Shown here piece by piece: positions 6,914 to 13,334 of a DNA stretch of 13,334 bases. Position numbers and translations under genes: made by a program. The stretch is from Lentisphaeria bacterium UBA7640 (GTDB lineage: Bacteria; Verrucomicrobiota; Lentisphaeria; Victivallales; Victivallaceae), in NCBI GenBank assembly GCA_002483765.1, contig DLIO01000060.1:1-13334 (forward strand). The letters are read 5' to 3'. The stretch's first letter is position 1. The number at the start of each line of letters is the position of its first letter. Under the pieces are notes generated by a model, which worked only from the letters and a program-made list of their open reading frames with translations, did not search any database and had not been told where the DNA came from.

Positions 6914-9900
6914 TCATTCTGGAATAAGTTTGAAGTTTCTTATTTCAAAAGTGCTCGTTGTCCCTGGCATTGTTCGAGTATGTAAAACCATCCTGTCAAT
7001 CGTGAAGTTTCTATCTCCAGAAAAAAACTTTGTCATTTTATGCCATTTTGAATCTATGATAAGTTCATGTATCATCATCATTCTCTGTTGTTTATTTGTT
7101 GGAAGAAGTGTGATTACGCCAGTATGCCTGCGCCTTTTTGAAATATTCGTTGCTCTATATTCTAATTCCCAACCCTTAAAGGAAGCAAGCGAAAATGGAG
7201 CAACCAAATCAGTAGCCCACGCCATCCCTTTCTCTTCAGAATTATTTTCATTATTTACCGTAAACGCGTGCGTTTGTTCGTCTATGATCGCGGTTGCTTT
7301 ATTTTTCGCTACTGGGTTGGGCAGAAAGCCAGGCCTTGCATCCCATTTGCCAACTGACTCTAAGACATTTCTCCCCGAAGCACCATCATTTCTCATTATC
7401 CTTGTATCGCTCCGTAAAATATTTCTTTGCTCTGTAGAGACTAATTTATCTGCCCTTTCTTTTGATCCGCAGTATATAAAAGTGAATTCTCTTCTTGGTA
7501 TTGACAACTCCAATTCATCAGACTTGAAGTACTTATTTGACAATAGATCTTTTATGACTGCATTTGCTGATAAACCCAACTCTTTCTTGTCAAGCTTTAA
7601 TTTTACATCCTTAGCCTCGTTAATAGAAGAAACAACGATCAAAACTTCGCCTTCACGGGTATAATAACTTGCCTTGTAATTTTCATCATCACTTAACTTT
7701 ACTGAAGAAGAGTTTTCCCAGTAAGGAACAAACCTTGACTCTGAAGAGTACGCTGCAAAATCAAAAAGAACTTTTTCTGCATTAAACACAGTTGGCTGAT
7801 GTGCGTCAAAATTCGAGTAACTCTTCATTTGATGAAGTAATTTAAGCGCCATCTTTGTCTTAGTAAGCCGGTGGAATTCTTTTATCCATTGCTCTTTTGG
7901 ATAATTTACATTATTGAATATTCCATTAAGAGTAAATGAAACGAGACCGCCCTGTATACCGGTACTCTCAGCACGAATATAATCCAGTGGATAGCGATCC
8001 TGGAATTCCGTGACCCCAAATTTATCTTCCCATGTGAATCCGATATTAGCGAAGGAAAACGCAGGTATAATAAGTGCATCAGAATGATGAACCATAATGT
8101 AATTACGCCCTGGCGTCAACTCATGTTGCATTACTGCTATACGCTTAATAAGTTCTCTTGTCGCCAAAATCCCCATTTGTGGCTCATCAACTCCGTCAGA
8201 ATTTACTCCGCCTATTCCAATATCCGGATTGAATCCTGGAATAACAAACGTATCATCAAGATACACTCCGACTATTCCACTCTCAATCTGTTTCTTGTAA
8301 TACCATAATATATAATTAATCCATGATTTTGTCGGATAAATCCGTGCGCCTGCAGCATAACCAACAGTTTGAGGAGCACGCCATTCTGATTTGAAGCATA
8401 GATATTCCGAACTGTCTGTTTGAGCTAGACGTGCATCAGAGTAAATCCTAGCGTCTCCTCCTCCTGCCGATAGTGCTCTAAATGCAGCTTTTATTTCGGT
8501 TGTAACACGCCTAACCCCATAATCAATTATTGTCTCACCTTTCTCCCTGTATTTACCATATGTTCGATTATATTCTTTTTCGTACTTCGCATAATGTGCT
8601 CTTATACTAGGAATTATTTTTTGAATTTCTTGGTTAATAGTATTTTGATTCACAATCCCAGTCTTTGCTGTCTCTGCAATCAATCTCATCATGCTGTAAT
8701 CATCATTACAGGGATATTTGCTCCAATTAGAAGTAAAACCTGATGTGGTTGGACGCACGTAATAAAAGTTTGTCGCACCCTTTTGATTCCCACTAACACC
8801 CTTGCTTTTAGCTATTCCATTCAAGAGAAATGCCTTTCTGTCTTGAGGTTTCACCGGCGTTGCTTGCAGACCAAACTCAAAATTCTTTTCTCCGTTTAAT
8901 GTGATTGCCTTGTTAACAATATCAATTTCGGTAACAACAGTATTGCTGTCCGGACGCTTTAACCTTATGGCCGGAACTGAATCTTCAAGGACAAGATATT
9001 TCCCAGAGTCTGCAAACCAACAAATTCCGCGCGCTGGACCTCCAACCCATATATATGGAATAAATTCTGATGCAATCAATCTTTTTCCATCAATAAACCT
9101 TTTCGGGACAGACTTAGAATTCCAAACCTCGCCTTGTCCTTTAGGGATATAACCTGTAGGATTGCTTCTTATCGAGTCCGCAAATACATGCATCAAATCA
9201 CACTGTTCAGCTTTCATGGGAATATTAATAGTCATCTTGTTAATGATAAACTTAGTTGGTGAGTTTAGATTCATCTTAACCCACATCATACCATCATAGT
9301 CAAAAGTAGAAATAGTTTTAAGTTCAACTCCAGAATCTGTTTTCGATATACATTCAAAAACGACTTTGCTTGGAGTCTGCTCTATTTTTTTTATACTAAC
9401 ATCCTCCCATTTTACTTGTTTACCATTGATGCGCATATCCAGTTGAATAGCTTCAGCCAAGATCTCTTCGCCTTGAGAAAGCACCTGTTTCCAGAGTCCA
9501 TGGGAGTTCATTACATGCTCACGAAGGATACTTTTAACCGTGTTATCTTCTACGCCGAGCGGTGTAAATGGAGGGATTATTTTATCAGACATTCCAATTT
9601 CATTATCAGCCCACACCCAGTTAACATTATCCAATTCCAAAACTTTTTGCGCGTAAAATACTCTCTTACCATCTTGATCAACATATTCAACATCAAAAAT
9701 CCATTTACCATCGTTTGCACGCGGCAAATCAATAAGACAAGCCCAAGTGTTGTCAGTTGTTTGGTTCATAACAAAGTCAAACTGACTCATGTCTGGGGAA
9801 GTAGCGAAGATTTTCACTTTGGCTATCTCTTCACCTTTCCAGTCAGGCATTAAAAGATTAAATCGTGCTTTACGAGCTCCTGGATAATTATCAACACTTA

Positions 9901-10903
9901 AGAGAGAGTGGTCTCCTAACCCTGCGCTAATGTCACTAGTTGAACTGCTTTGGTTTTCTATTTTGATTTCACGATATAACAACACACTATTGCCGACGTT
10001 AAAACCTAAAATCAATGTGGAATATTCTTGGAGAGGAGGCGTAGGAGATGTAGTTGAAAACTTAATAGATTTATTATACTTTTTCTCTTCCTTTTTATGT
10101 ACTTTACCGCCAGGTAATACTATTTCTGTACTAAAGCCCACAAGCAAAGACCCGGGGTTATAAATATTAAAAGAATTCTTGATTTCATGGGGGTAGTCTG
10201 TTAAAGTCATTTCTTCCATTTTCACTGCAGGTATATCTTTCTTCCAAGCTAACCTTAACATAGACTGTAAATCTACGTATGATTTACCTCCAGTGATCGT
10301 GCTTGGTCCAGATCTGGCCCAGTCCCTGCATATATTCAAATAAAGATAATCTTCAGTGAGTTCTAATTCCTCTAAAGAGATACTAGCTTCAATGATCCAC
10401 CAATCACCTTTAGAAAAGCTTTTCGATTGAAAGCTACTAGAGTTCCAGTGTTTATCCTGATCTTTTGCATCATACAGAACATCCTGACTATTTATTATGA
10501 ATTGAAATAAATTGTTTTTCTGATTTCTTATTATTATTTCGACTGCATCATCACTCCAAATTTTCGCATCGCGCTCTTTTTGTTTCGTATGCAAGCCACT
10601 AGTATCTGCACCATCTGTATTTATCGGAATTAGAGTTTTTACTGCTATATATAACTTTTTGCTGTCTGTCCCTAGATAAACAATACCTTGCTCAGGCATC
10701 ATCTGTCCGTTTAATTTAAAAAAGGTGGACAATCCTCCGGCATTATCCCACTCGTGAAGGTCTATTTTTCCATCAACTTTAACCTCACGGTCCATAATTG
10801 GAATACAAAAATCAAAATTATAGCCTTTGGGTTTTTGTAATCCAGAAGCAGTCGAATAAAACACCATCATAAAAATACAAACAGTCGTTATTAGCTTAAC
10901 CAT
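6914..10903 (-). CDS. Giant secreted putative glycoside hydrolase (CBM9-like + GH123_N/DUF6067-like)
   Basis: The 1329-residue protein starts with a signal peptide (hydrophobic 3-18, then TASG). About 28-215 is a CBM9-like/DOMON beta-sandwich: VKVDGKIDLHEWDNA at 41-55, then DDAVEIII at 118-125 and the WWIIEASISLEEL block at 168-180. About 235-430 is beta-rich linker or Ig-like sequence. About 440-1140 resembles the GH123_N/DUF6067 group: IWVGGPARGICWFADSG at 618-634, FGLQATPVKP at 677-686, a barrel-like part with GVYLDDTF at 879-886 (Asp883 and Asp884 are candidate active-site acids), IMVHHSD at 936-942 and FTWED at 956-960, closing with a beta domain ending FTFIYCG at 1140-1146. About 1150-1329 is a further beta-rich module, perhaps binding carbohydrate. 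AAGGAA lies 7 nt before the start codon. It is probably the main secreted enzyme of the locus; its substrate is unknown and hydrolase activity is inferred from resemblance. Confidence 0.75.
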   Translation of the reverse strand: MVKLITTVCIFMMVFYSTASGLQKPKGYNFDFCIPIMDREVKVDGKIDLHEWDNAGGLSTFFKLNGQMMPEQGIVYLGTDSKKLYIAVKTLIPINTDGADTSGLHTKQKERDAKIWSDDAVEIIIRNQKNNLFQFIINSQDVLYDAKDQDKHWNSSSFQSKSFSKGDWWIIEASISLEELELTEDYLYLNICRDWARSGPSTITGGKSYVDLQSMLRLAWKKDIPAVKMEEMTLTDYPHEIKNSFNIYNPGSLLVGFSTEIVLPGGKVHKKEEKKYNKSIKFSTTSPTPPLQEYSTLILGFNVGNSVLLYREIKIENQSSSTSDISAGLGDHSLLSVDNYPGARKARFNLLMPDWKGEEIAKVKIFATSPDMSQFDFVMNQTTDNTWACLIDLPRANDGKWIFDVEYVDQDGKRVFYAQKVLELDNVNWVWADNEIGMSDKIIPPFTPLGVEDNTVKSILREHVMNSHGLWKQVLSQGEEILAEAIQLDMRINGKQVKWEDVSIKKIEQTPSKVVFECISKTDSGVELKTISTFDYDGMMWVKMNLNSPTKFIINKMTINIPMKAEQCDLMHVFADSIRSNPTGYIPKGQGEVWNSKSVPKRFIDGKRLIASEFIPYIWVGGPARGICWFADSGKYLVLEDSVPAIRLKRPDSNTVVTEIDIVNKAITLNGEKNFEFGLQATPVKPQDRKAFLLNGIAKSKGVSGNQKGATNFYYVRPTTSGFTSNWSKYPCNDDYSMMRLIAETAKTGIVNQNTINQEIQKIIPSIRAHYAKYEKEYNRTYGKYREKGETIIDYGVRRVTTEIKAAFRALSAGGGDARIYSDARLAQTDSSEYLCFKSEWRAPQTVGYAAGARIYPTKSWINYILWYYKKQIESGIVGVYLDDTFVIPGFNPDIGIGGVNSDGVDEPQMGILATRELIKRIAVMQHELTPGRNYIMVHHSDALIIPAFSFANIGFTWEDKFGVTEFQDRYPLDYIRAESTGIQGGLVSFTLNGIFNNVNYPKEQWIKEFHRLTKTKMALKLLHQMKSYSNFDAHQPTVFNAEKVLFDFAAYSSESRFVPYWENSSSVKLSDDENYKASYYTREGEVLIVVSSINEAKDVKLKLDKKELGLSANAVIKDLLSNKYFKSDELELSIPRREFTFIYCGSKERADKLVSTEQRNILRSDTRIMRNDGASGRNVLESVGKWDARPGFLPNPVAKNKATAIIDEQTHAFTVNNENNSEEKGMAWATDLVAPFSLASFKGWELEYRATNISKRRRHTGVITLLPTNKQQRMMMIHELIIDSKWHKMTKFFSGDRNFTIDRMVLHTRTMPGTTSTFEIRNFKLIPE

Positions 10904-10957
10904 CTCGTTTTTCCTTGTGATTTACTTAAAACCATAAAACAATTACGGCTCTTTTTA

Positions 10958-10974
10958 AGTTATTTAAAATAACT
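10958..10974. promoter_or_regulatory. 17-bp palindrome, GTTAT/ATAAC type
   Basis: AGTTATTT-A-AAATAACT is a perfect palindrome with a one-base centre, 55 bp upstream of the giant hydrolase start. It shares GTTAT...ATAAC arms with the palindrome upstream of the regulator gene at a similar distance, which makes it a candidate operator for that regulator. A second small palindrome, AGTAG-C-CTACT, follows at 10990-11000. The 189-bp gap holds no ORF of note. Confidence 0.4.
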
Positions 10975-11092
10975 AATTTATTATGCTTTAGTAGCCTACT
11001 CTTGTCGTAATCTACACTTTTATTTTCTATTTCTCAGTATCAATATAAAGTTTTTTAAATTATAAAAACACCAGTTCGTGATACATATTTCT

Positions 11093-11854
11093 CTATTCGG
11101 TATATCCAGGATATTTACAATACTGCGCTTTTAGATTTAAATCGCGTCTATATACAGAATTAACTTCAGTACATGCCTTGCCAAGATCATCAAAATCCAT
11201 AGCTTCTTGACTTCTCACACCGCCATCTGCAAATCCCACATTTGCTTTTCCCGCATGTCGTAGACATGGATACTGTTTCAAACCACCAGGTGAAATAGCA
11301 TAACCTTGATAGCCCTCATCAGTACGACCATTACCTATATTACTAGGTTGCGCCTTGATTGAATCACCTATAAGTGCAAATATAGACGGAGAGGCTTTAG
11401 AAGGTATAGTAGATAGCTTCATGCTTGCTTCCCTCAGAGGGGAGATATGACCAAATGTATAATTCCATCCTTCGGCATTACCTTCTGCAGATATCACGTT
11501 GCTTGGACAACGTATAGTAGCAACATTCGGAATATACTTATTACTGAACAATACCCAGCCCCAGTAACCAGTCGTAGTCCCTGGAGGCTTTGGAGAGAAA
11601 TGAAGAATATTTGTTGGGACAATATTGTCATCATTGTCACTCGCATAAAGGAAAAGTGCTGACAGTGACTGTTTCATGTTGTTTACGCAAGTAATTGCAC
11701 GAGCTCTTTCCCTTGCCTTATTTAAGGTAGGTAGCAGCATTGCGGCGAGAATTGCGATTATCGCAATCGTTACGAGCAATTCAATAAGCGTAAAACTCCT
11801 TACTATGAACGACTTACATCTTTGGTTTTTGTTTTTGCTTTGGTTTTTTTTCAT
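11093..11854 (-). CDS. Prepilin-type pseudopilin with H-X9-DG motif
   Basis: The start chosen gives 253 residues: this ATG has GGAG 10 nt before it, whereas the in-frame ATG at 11909-11911, 19 codons upstream, has no ribosome site. A basic leader MKKNQSKNKNQRCKSFIVRS precedes the type IV prepilin segment FTLIELLVTIAIIAILAAMLLP; prepilin peptidase would cut at Ser20/Phe21, and Glu is kept at +5. The residue before the cut is Ser rather than the usual Gly. ARERARAITCVNNMKQ follows the helix, and the globular part ends in the H-X9-DG signature (His200 to Asp210-Gly211) typical of the abundant pseudopilin-like proteins of Lentisphaerota and Planctomycetota. It is expected in the inner membrane or exported by a type II secretion or pilus-like machine, none of which is in the window. 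It sits between the regulator and the giant hydrolase, so a role in exporting or displaying carbohydrate-active proteins is an inference. Confidence 0.88.
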   Translation of the reverse strand: MKKNQSKNKNQRCKSFIVRSFTLIELLVTIAIIAILAAMLLPTLNKARERARAITCVNNMKQSLSALFLYASDNDDNIVPTNILHFSPKPPGTTTGYWGWVLFSNKYIPNVATIRCPSNVISAEGNAEGWNYTFGHISPLREASMKLSTIPSKASPSIFALIGDSIKAQPSNIGNGRTDEGYQGYAISPGGLKQYPCLRHAGKANVGFADGGVRSQEAMDFDDLGKACTEVNSVYRRDLNLKAQYCKYPGYTE

Positions 11855-11868
11855 TTTTATTGATCTCC

Positions 11869-11959
11869 ATTTGTAATAGTTTAAGGTTAAAAAGTTAACT
11901 TTTCTAAACATTCTTATTTTTTAGACCGATTGTCTTTAAATAATTCTCCCCTCATCATA
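11869..11959 (-). repeat. Proximal copy of a ~90-bp degenerate direct repeat
   Basis: This copy runs on the minus strand from TATGATGAGGGGAG through ATCGGTCT, an ATG at 11911, ATGTTTAGAAAA and ACTTTTTAAC, and ends just before the pilin's ribosome site. It aligns with 12000-12087 with small gaps, offset by about 130 bp. The pilin's upstream in-frame ATG belongs to it. It is probably a duplicated promoter/leader segment or a paired regulatory element. Confidence 0.5.
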
Positions 11960-11999
11960 ATTTCTTCAGAAATTTTATGGTTGTGTTTTCAGGGGAAAA

Positions 12000-12087
12000 T
12001 ATTATTGTGATTTAATATTAAAAGTCGATTTTCTGAAAACATCTTGCTTTTCCAGACCGATATATTTTAGTGATTCACCATCTCATA
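12000..12087 (-). repeat. Distal copy of a ~90-bp degenerate direct repeat
   Basis: This copy runs on the minus strand from TATGAGATGGTGAAT through ATCGGTCT, an ATG at 12042, and ATGTTTTCAGAAAA then ACTTTTAA. Its ATG opens a 17-codon frame (11989-12042, stop included; MFSENRLLILNHNNIFP) that resembles the MFRKVNFLTLNYYK start of the proximal copy. It begins 27 bp past the regulator stop codon. The remaining sequence between the copies holds short TTTTC/GAAAA inverted repeats and AATATT palindromes. Confidence 0.5.
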
Positions 12088-12114
12088 CCAATACCTCTCG
12101 GTGTTTAGGCATAT

Positions 12115-13248
12115 TCAAATCTTGGAGCTTTTTCCTTTTGCTTTGTTTGTTTGTTTGCTTGTTTGCTTGGTTATTGATTTTGGTTTTATTAATTTTAATT
12201 TCTTAACAGAGCTGTCCATTTTAATCGCCTTAATCAGCAAATCTATAGCCATTTCTCCCCATGTGACGCTTGGTATTTCAATTGTGGTAATGTCCTCAGA
12301 CTCGGAATATATTCCACAGCTTAATATGGCGCAATCAGAATTATTTTCTTTAATTACGCTTAATGCGCCTTCTGCCAAAAAGTCATCAACCGTAAATATC
12401 GCGTCAGGCGGGTTCTCGGATTGAAATAATTTGCTAGCAATAACTTGTCCATCTTTGCGGAGCATATTGCTTTGGAAAACCATATCTTCATCGAGCAGTA
12501 AATTTTTCTCTATAAAACTATCTTTTATACCGCGTAAAAAATTATCATTGTTAAAAACAACATGGCTGTGAAGCGTATTGAACTGACTACAAATAAAAGC
12601 GATATTTTTATGCCCAGTTTTCCATAAATATTCAATCCCCATTTTTGCAACTGAATAATAATCAAAGACTATCGAGTTTAATTGTAAATTATTATATTCA
12701 TTAAAACTAACCAAAGGGATCTTATTTCTCCTTAATGTCTCTATATCTTCCTTGCTCAGAGCCGATGTCGCTATTAATCCTTTAACGTTATTCAGTGGAA
12801 CGATTTGCTCCAGCGGACGTTTTTCCGCTGAACTCAGGCGGTTTCCAGTTGAATAAAGATGGAAAGAATATCCTTGCTCCACAGTTTGAGCCTCCATGGA
12901 CTGCAATAATCTGGAAAATACTGGTCGAACGACATAATTCATATCAGAAAATAAAACTCCAATAGTTCCTGCGGTTGTGGCTTCTTCTTTTGCATTTATA
13001 TCAAGTAAAAATGACCCTCGTCCCTGCCGTCTGATAATTACGCCATCCCTTTCCAGTTCCTCTAAAGCACGTCGGATTGTTCTGATTGAAACATTGCTTT
13101 TATTGCGGAAATCATTTTCCGAAGGAATTTTATCTCCACTTTTTAGGTTCATTGTCTTGAGCATTTCAAGAATATTCTCTTTGACCTGCAAAAATAACGG
13201 CAAACCGCTATCTGTTGTGATAATTCTTACCATATGCTTCTTTTCCAT
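12115..13248 (-). CDS. GntR-headed, LacI-type sugar-responsive transcriptional regulator
   Basis: The 377-residue protein combines a GntR-type winged helix (about 18-84: LPLFLQVKENILEML, SGDKIPSENDF, SIRTIRRALEELERDGVIIRRQGRGSFL in pieces) with a LacI/periplasmic-binding-type effector domain (about 94-345: GTIGVLFSDMNY, FDYYSVAKMGIEYLWKTGHK region 195-213, PDAIFTVDDFLAEGAL at 281-296). This architecture is that of AraR-type repressors, where a sugar releases the protein from its operator. It is the first gene of the array and is the natural candidate to control it. The first ATG has only a weak upstream GATGAG; the ATG five codons later (13231-13233), preceded by GGAAAAG, is an alternative start. 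The C-terminus (about 352-377) is a lysine/glutamine/threonine-rich tail coded by tetranucleotide repeats and lies outside the folded domain. Confidence 0.88.
   Translation of the reverse strand: MEKKHMVRIITTDSGLPLFLQVKENILEMLKTMNLKSGDKIPSENDFRNKSNVSIRTIRRALEELERDGVIIRRQGRGSFLLDINAKEEATTAGTIGVLFSDMNYVVRPVFSRLLQSMEAQTVEQGYSFHLYSTGNRLSSAEKRPLEQIVPLNNVKGLIATSALSKEDIETLRRNKIPLVSFNEYNNLQLNSIVFDYYSVAKMGIEYLWKTGHKNIAFICSQFNTLHSHVVFNNDNFLRGIKDSFIEKNLLLDEDMVFQSNMLRKDGQVIASKLFQSENPPDAIFTVDDFLAEGALSVIKENNSDCAILSCGIYSESEDITTIEIPSVTWGEMAIDLLIKAIKMDSSVKKLKLIKPKSITKQTSKQTNKAKGKSSKI
12142..12169. repeat. TTTG/CTTG tetranucleotide repeat in the regulator's 3' end
   Basis: Seven consecutive units follow a T-T/C-T-G pattern: four perfect TTTG units (12142-12157), then CTTG, TTTG, CTTG. 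They code the low-complexity KQTSKQTNK tail of the regulator. A gain or loss of one unit would shift the frame near the end of the gene and change only the tail. Confidence 0.6.
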
Positions 13249-13264
13249 CTCATCTTATTGCGTC

Positions 13265-13296
13265 ATGACTCTTCTTACACTTATTACTCTTCTCAC
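13265..13296. repeat. Pair of 14-bp direct repeats upstream of the regulator
   Basis: ATGACTCTTCTTAC (13265-13278) and ATTACTCTTCTCAC (13283-13296) match at 12 of 14 positions, with starts 18 bp apart. They lie in the expected 5' leader of the regulator gene, between the palindrome at 13297 and the start codon. They could be a binding site for an unidentified protein or chance in pyrimidine-rich sequence. Confidence 0.35.
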
Positions 13297-13310
13297 GTTA
13301 TAATTATAAC
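13297..13310 (-). promoter_or_regulatory. Palindrome GTTATAATTATAAC overlapping a likely -10 box
   Basis: This is a perfect 14-bp palindrome whose minus-strand reading contains TATAAT at 13303-13308, 54 bp upstream of the regulator start. A TATAAT inside a palindrome is the usual layout of an autoregulated promoter. No good -35 box is visible 17 bp upstream (TACGCC), so the promoter would be activator-dependent or read by another sigma factor. The similarity to the 10958 palindrome supports autoregulation by the GntR/LacI-type protein. Confidence 0.42.
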
Positions 13311-13334
13311 CTTATTTACGTTACGGGCGTATTT

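Noticed and set aside
6882..7664. 260-residue plus-strand open frame
   Set aside because: It lies almost wholly opposite the 3' end of the giant hydrolase gene, has no recognisable domain, and its composition is that of a reverse-complement shadow.
9416..9853. 145-residue plus-strand open frame
   Set aside because: It is antisense inside the giant hydrolase gene with no ribosome site or domain.
11855..11911. A 19-residue N-terminal extension of the pilin from the ATG at 11909-11911
   Set aside because: No Shine-Dalgarno lies before it, and the extension would put a non-basic segment ahead of the usual short prepilin leader. The ATG at 11852-11854 has GGAG at 10 nt.
12101..12424. 107-residue hydrophobic plus-strand open frame
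   Set aside because: It is antisense to the regulator's 3' end. Its membrane-like look comes from T-rich complement of the lysine-rich tail repeat.
12977..13303. 108-residue plus-strand open frame over the regulator's 5' end
   Set aside because: It is antisense to the well-supported winged-helix domain and has no family features. The LTLITLLTL end is a product of the upstream direct repeats.
1..13334. Insertion sequence, CRISPR array, tRNA or rRNA
   Set aside because: No transposase frame, regularly spaced identical repeats, or recognisable structural RNA gene was seen on either strand.

Overview
The window is a low-GC, AT-rich stretch from a bacterium that most resembles the Lentisphaerota/Verrucomicrobiota/Planctomycetota side of the PVC group. 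Three points suggest this: a pseudopilin with an FTLIELL...AIIAILAAMLLP...ARERARAITC head and an H-X9-DG tail, a GntR-type DNA-binding head fused to a LacI-type sugar-sensor domain, and a very large secreted protein with a CBM9-like front and a GH123_N (DUF6067)-like core. The taxonomic placement is inferred from family recognition only; there is no rRNA or tRNA in the window.

All seven genes lie on the minus strand and read from high to low coordinates: GntR/LacI-type regulator (12115-13248), prepilin-like protein (11093-11854), 1329-residue secreted putative glycoside hydrolase (6914-10903), polysaccharide pyruvyl transferase family protein (5268-6656), secreted LamG-domain protein (4433-5098), cytoplasmic GH36-like alpha-galactosidase homologue (2304-4343), and secreted two-lobed alpha/beta hydrolase of the acetyl-xylan-esterase type (257-2038). 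Six of the seven starts have a convincing Shine-Dalgarno sequence (AAGGAA or GGAG, 5 to 10 nt away). The gaps between genes are 89 to 265 bp and carry many palindromes, so this looks like a co-directional locus with several internal promoters or control sites rather than one tight operon. No gap exceeds 300 bp.

The genes together suggest a polysaccharide-use locus. A sugar-responsive regulator stands upstream, a pseudopilin and carbohydrate-binding proteins act outside the cytoplasm, a big secreted hydrolase and a secreted esterase attack a decorated glycan, and a cytoplasmic clan GH-D enzyme processes the products. It differs from a Bacteroidota PUL: there is no SusC/SusD pair and no transporter in view. 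The pyruvyl transferase, normally a biosynthetic enzyme, is out of place among degradative genes. The substrate cannot be read from sequence alone.

The non-coding DNA deserves as much attention as the genes. Between the regulator and the pilin there is a degenerate direct duplication of about 90 bp, in which each copy carries a related short start-codon-led leader. Palindromes with GTTAT/ATAAC arms lie about 50 bp upstream of both the regulator and the giant hydrolase. A strong plus-strand terminator-like hairpin sits at the left edge, probably ending a plus-strand gene outside the window, and another lies between two minus-strand genes.
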